Shown here one piece after another: positions 50,845 through 54,586 of a stretch of 54,586 nt of DNA. The translations under genes and the position numbers were made by a program. The stretch is from Corallochytrium limacisporum. Taxonomy: Eukaryota; Opisthokonta. Within the stretch, counting starts at the first letter, position 1, and each line of letters opens with the position of its first letter. The stretch covers positions 442,304 to 496,889 of the forward strand of contig PDIP01000030.1 of assembly GCA_002811645.1 (NCBI GenBank). Direction: 5' to 3'. Below the pieces are notes generated by a model. That model did not search any database. It was not told where the DNA came from and saw only the letters and a program-made list of their open reading frames with translations.

Positions 50845-53307
50845 TACATTTGCGGACAAGACAGACATGGCAGTTGATGGCTCCGATCCGTGGTTTGTGC
50901 GCTCTTGCGGTTGAACCGTGAGCATTGGCAGCTGCCTCCTCCTTCCCATCCCATCGTGCCCCGTAAAGGCCCCCCCCTCCAATTCTTAAAACCCCCCGCC
51001 GGGAGCGGGGAAAGTACCTCACGTGTGTGCCAGTCAATGTTTACTCCTAGGTCTTTGGAAAGCGACAACGATGGATGGGCTGTGTGTTGCGTCCGTGTGT
51101 TGATGCGAAACAAGGTGTGAGCGATAGGGCCCCAAAGTAGAAAGCAAGACCGAGATCAACATTGCCGATATCCTATATACCACCTGCGTACAAGGAAGAG
51201 CGACAGACGGATTCCTTGGAGTTTTGTTGCGACCCAAAAGTACCTGGGTGTCGGGGTTGGCTCCAAGGTTGCGTCTTCCTCTTCGGCCTCCTCTTTCTGT
51301 GTATTTTTCCCCAGTCTTTGGTACTTACCCACCCATTGTTTCTCAAGTTTTCTTCGTACTTCTTTTTCTGTGTTTGGGTTCTATTCCTTCCTTCTTTTGG
51401 GATCACTTCGACGTTTCACCCATACCGTTAAATGTGACCGGCCGCCTCCCGTTGGGTCTTTGGGCAAGAGGTGGATTGTTCTGTGTCAAGACGGGAACGG
51501 ATTCAACGTCTATTATGAACTTGAAGTGGAGAACCAAGAAGATAGAGAATGTGCATGGTAGGGGCCGCAGCTACGTATGGTCCGGCTGGCACGGCAGGGG
51601 CACAAGATGGTGAAACATGCTCCGCTTCGCTTCTGTGTCCGCCGTGGCCATCTTGCGGACGGTTTCTCCAGACCACGGCCAACCATGCTTCTGGGATAAT
51701 CCTGAGTAGCTCGATGCATTCACTATGGCTACTGGATGATCCTGACCCACTGTACCGCTCTGTCACTCGGATCAGCTGCTGGCTGGGTCGGCGTCCCGTG
51801 TCGATACCTCACCAATCTCCGGTGATCACATGGACCAATGTGGCAGCCATTTACCAACCTATAGGGAAGGACAAGCCGGAATAGTAGAAAACAGCTAAAA
51901 CAGATCTCTCCGTTTCAAACTGATACATTTCGCATCGGACAGGGGGGAATTAGGGGATCCGACCACTTTTTTTGAAACCTCATCGATTGGTTACTTGATC
52001 CACTATCGAGATTACACTCCTATTTTTCCATTTCGCTCTCGCTAGCTACGTCGATCATTCTTTACCGTGTTGCCTTTTGATTCATTCTTGGGGGTGATTC
52101 CTCCGCCCCGGCACTGTTGGCAGACTGGGGTTTGCGCCTCGATCTGAAATTCCAAAATCCTTGAGATCGTCGACTGGCTTTTGTGAGCGCGATCCCCTAG
52201 ATAGGGAACGGAGGAGAACCGGATGAAGAGACCAGGGGGCCAGCCAGCGAAGGAAAAAAAAATAAGGGACACGCACATGATGGTTAAAAAAAGATACGGC
52301 CCAGTTTGTAAGCAAAAGGAAACGAAACTGAAACAATAAAAGAAAAACAACAAAAACAAAAAAATAAGCCGGTGGGAATCCCCATAAGGAGAAACAAATC
52401 AGGAAAAGTTGCGCACGGTTATTATTGCGCGAACGATTGATTGTGCACCGCTCCGTGTCCGTTGGCTTCGACCATTTCCATGGGGAAGGGATCAAATCCC
52501 AACCATACCTGCCAATTTTGAATTCGTAGTACGTGCGATAAGGCCACGTCTTAAGTTGTGAATTTGTACCAACGTTGATCGATGGGAAGATGTGACAGAG
52601 GGGCAAGAGTAAAGGGAGGGCGGGGGAAATTGTATGTAAGGCAAGGGCAGGTCTGTCTGTCTGTGTGGGGGTGTGCAAGGAAAAGGGGGAGAATTTATCG
52701 TTGGAAACGTGAGCGGGCACCGGGCGCGGGGGGTTTTGATCCCGAGTATGTATATTCTGTGACTCCGGAAGCCGTCCGTACTCACAAAGTGCAAAGTCGC
52801 GTTTCCTTTGCTCTGTGCGGTGGATCAGACACCAGGCAGAAGGTCAGCTGCCACCTGGCGCTTGCCGGTGTACAAGCCTGATCCTACTCAATCAAACAGC
52901 AAACAAAGTCAACTCGTACTTAGGTGTGGAGTTGGTGCCATGCTATAAGCCATGATACCGCTGATGTGGCAGAGCGGTCTTCCGGATGATGCTGATGGGC
53001 GGTGACGACCCATGGACATTTCACTTCACCAGTACATGTCCTATCAATGTCCCTTCTATTTTGTCCTGCGTGACCCCTTTCACACATACCAGTGATTTGG
53101 TAGCACTGTGGTATTGCAGGCGCACCATACGAACTGAGAAGGAGCGGGGGTGGGTGGCGGGCAGGAGAGTGTGTGTCAACAGGCGAGTGGAAGCGGGGGA
53201 ACCCCAGTGAGATACTTCACACAGTGAGAGCGCTGGACAAAGAACAAGAAAAGCAAAGGGGAGAAGAGGAAGGGAGGGGAGGGGGAAGGAACAAGGCAAT
53301 GTGGGTG

Positions 53308-53341
53308 CGTGTGTGTGTTGTGTGTGTGTGTGTGTGTGTGT
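53308..53341. repeat. (GT)n microsatellite
   Basis: GT dinucleotides interrupted once by a TT step. Confidence 0.9.
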
Positions 53342-53743
53342 GGTAACAGTTCACTCGCAGTGTGTGGCCTTTTTTGGTCCTTGGTGGTGCGGGTTGCAAC
53401 GCTGACGAGATCCCTGTGCAGTATTGAGCTATATTTCGAGAGAAATGAAAGGAGAGCCACCGGCAGACAATAAGCCCGAGCTGAGAGCCACAGAGCGAGA
53501 CACTGCGAGCGAGAGGGGAGCGACCCCACGAAAAAAAAACTAGCTGAAGCAAAGAAAAAACGAAACGAAGGCGGCTCCAGTGTTGGCAGAACAGATAGAG
53601 CGCGCTGCAGTATCTTTTCGCACCCCGAACGACAGGGTTTCCGGATACTTTCCTTTGCGTACCTTAACTTTGGCTGTGTGTAAAGATCAGCTGTGCTGCC
53701 GTGAGCGTGGTGCAATAGCCTTCCTTCTTGTGGCTTTTTCATT

Positions 53744-53792
53744 ACACGCGCACACACGCGCACACACGCACACACGCACACACACGTACACA
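53744..53792. repeat. (CA)n/(CG)-interrupted microsatellite
   Basis: CA dinucleotides regularly interrupted by CG steps (ACACGCGC pattern). Confidence 0.85.
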
Positions 53793-54586
53793 GACGCCAT
53801 ACATTTGGAAGACTAAGGAGGATGAGAAAGTTTCCAGCATTAAAAAGGGGGGGGGTTCATTCAATTAACATTACCCTCCCCTCCCTTGCCCCCCTTTCCC
53901 TGGGCGGAGAGAAACGGAGCCCAATACTTTATAACTCCCCCGTTCCCTCCAACCCGTCCCCCGAGACAGCCGTACATCCCCACGCGTCCCTATCTTAGCT
54001 GCTGCCACCACGACACACTCAGTAACCGTTCATTTATTATAAAAATGTAATGTTGACATCTCGTAAGAGATCATTATCTCCCATGATCTATGTTCCGGCA
54101 ACCACCGCTGTGTTGTATGTGCCCCTCCCACAGTACCACTACCACGTACGAAACCTACAGCAAAACTAAACTACACACCAGGAGGCCTCTTAATAATATT
54201 CTTCCGAAGAAGGGGCCAGTAGGGTGGCGAGCCAGAGGAGAGAGGGAGGATTTGGAAAAGAAAGTCGCTCTCCGTCCCAAACCTTCCCTGCCTCTTCTCC
54301 GCTCTTTTTAAAAAAGATATTACAGATTTTTGTATGCAAGAAGGAAGAGAAAAAAGAGGGTCCAATCTTTCCTTTGTTAAGTGGTTCTTGAGGAGAGGTA
54401 CCAAAGACATGGAAAATTAGTAGAGACAGTCAATCTGCTTTTGTTCCATTGTGCGGTTAAACCCGATACTGGTAATATTTCTCCGCTCAAATTCCCGGTT
54501 GGCAAGGGCCCCCATTGCGCACCGACCCCCGCCGTGGTCTCCCATTTTGCTGTCATTCCTTCCCTCTCCCCTCCTCTCCCCCCCCC

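Larger units (their letters stand above)
49598..54586. other. 5-kb terminal region without a recognised gene
   Basis: The last 5 kb show no conserved gene on either strand. Open frames are short and mostly cover microsatellites (GA near 50827, GT at 53308-53341, CA at 53744-53792) or simple sequence. A stretch at ~51470-51880 has slightly more complex composition but frames break repeatedly, so at best it is a remnant. The region 49630-50200 near TAF9 holds its promoter. Confidence 0.5.

Noticed and set aside
50700-52000. Possible retroelement remnant
   Set aside because: Frames are broken and I cannot identify reverse transcriptase, integrase or protease motifs or terminal repeats.
52082-52720. 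212-codon frame on the minus strand
   Set aside because: Composition is Phe/Pro/Ser-rich from pyrimidine-rich sequence and shows no domain; overlapping frames are also open.
52965-52985. D-arm-like GGCAGAGCGGTC sequence
   Set aside because: No complementary acceptor stem or T-arm downstream, so not a tRNA.
1-54586. CRISPR array, operons, ribosome binding sites or insertion sequences
   Set aside because: The gene content is eukaryotic and no such prokaryotic structures are visible.

Overview
The window is eukaryotic nuclear DNA from a draft scaffold; a run of 225 N at 43604-43828 marks an assembly gap. It carries sixteen intact protein genes and one broken one. All sixteen read as single uninterrupted frames, including a 1560-codon GBF1 and a 1158-codon SEC24, so introns are absent or very rare here. 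The gene set points to a unicellular opisthokont: a PHO81/GDE1-type SPX-ankyrin protein, homoserine O-acetyltransferase and a DEK_C-SWIB (UAF30/TRI1-like) factor are familiar from fungi, while a very well conserved MYCBP, an SLC25A44 carrier and a PAQR receptor are familiar from animals and their relatives. An intron-poor holozoan protist such as Corallochytrium would fit, but that is a guess from gene content.

Layout. 0.5-3.6 kb: SPX-ankyrin-GDPD-like phosphate-sensing protein (+). 5.0-6.9 kb: DEK_C-SWIB protein (+) converging on a thiamine pyrophosphate carrier (-). 8.6-13.3 kb: GBF1/Gea ARF exchange factor (+). 13.8-15.5 kb: SF3A1 (-), divergent from a Rieske plus ferritin-like fusion (15.9-17.2 kb, +), which converges on SEC24 (17.3-20.8 kb, -) with a 56-base gap. 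21.6-24.5 kb: large CDP-alcohol phosphotransferase (-). 26.4-28.4 kb: sterol-oxidase-like membrane hydroxylase (+) and an orphan 179-residue protein (-). 28.4-35.4 kb: gene-poor, rich in homopolymers and microsatellites. 35.4-42.6 kb: SET protein (+), BAR-like/SH3 protein (+), MYCBP (+), and an AT-hook plus PAQR fusion (-). 43.9-47.2 kb: homoserine O-acetyltransferase (-) and SLC25A44 carrier (+). 47.4-49.6 kb: a frameshifted nucleoside diphosphate kinase-like gene (+) and TAF9 (-). 49.6-54.6 kb: no recognisable gene.

The genes do not form an operon or an evident pathway cluster. Several share the early secretory system: GBF1 (COPI/ARF), SEC24 (COPII), and two probable ER lipid enzymes. Others are nuclear (SF3A1, TAF9, DEK_C-SWIB) or mitochondrial carriers.

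The two strongest candidates for something undescribed are the protein that joins three AT-hook DNA-binding motifs to a seven-helix PAQR membrane domain (41486-42634), and the protein that joins a Rieske [2Fe-2S] domain to a ferritin-like fold with a full set of putative di-iron ligands (15938-17248). Function in both is inferred from domain content only.
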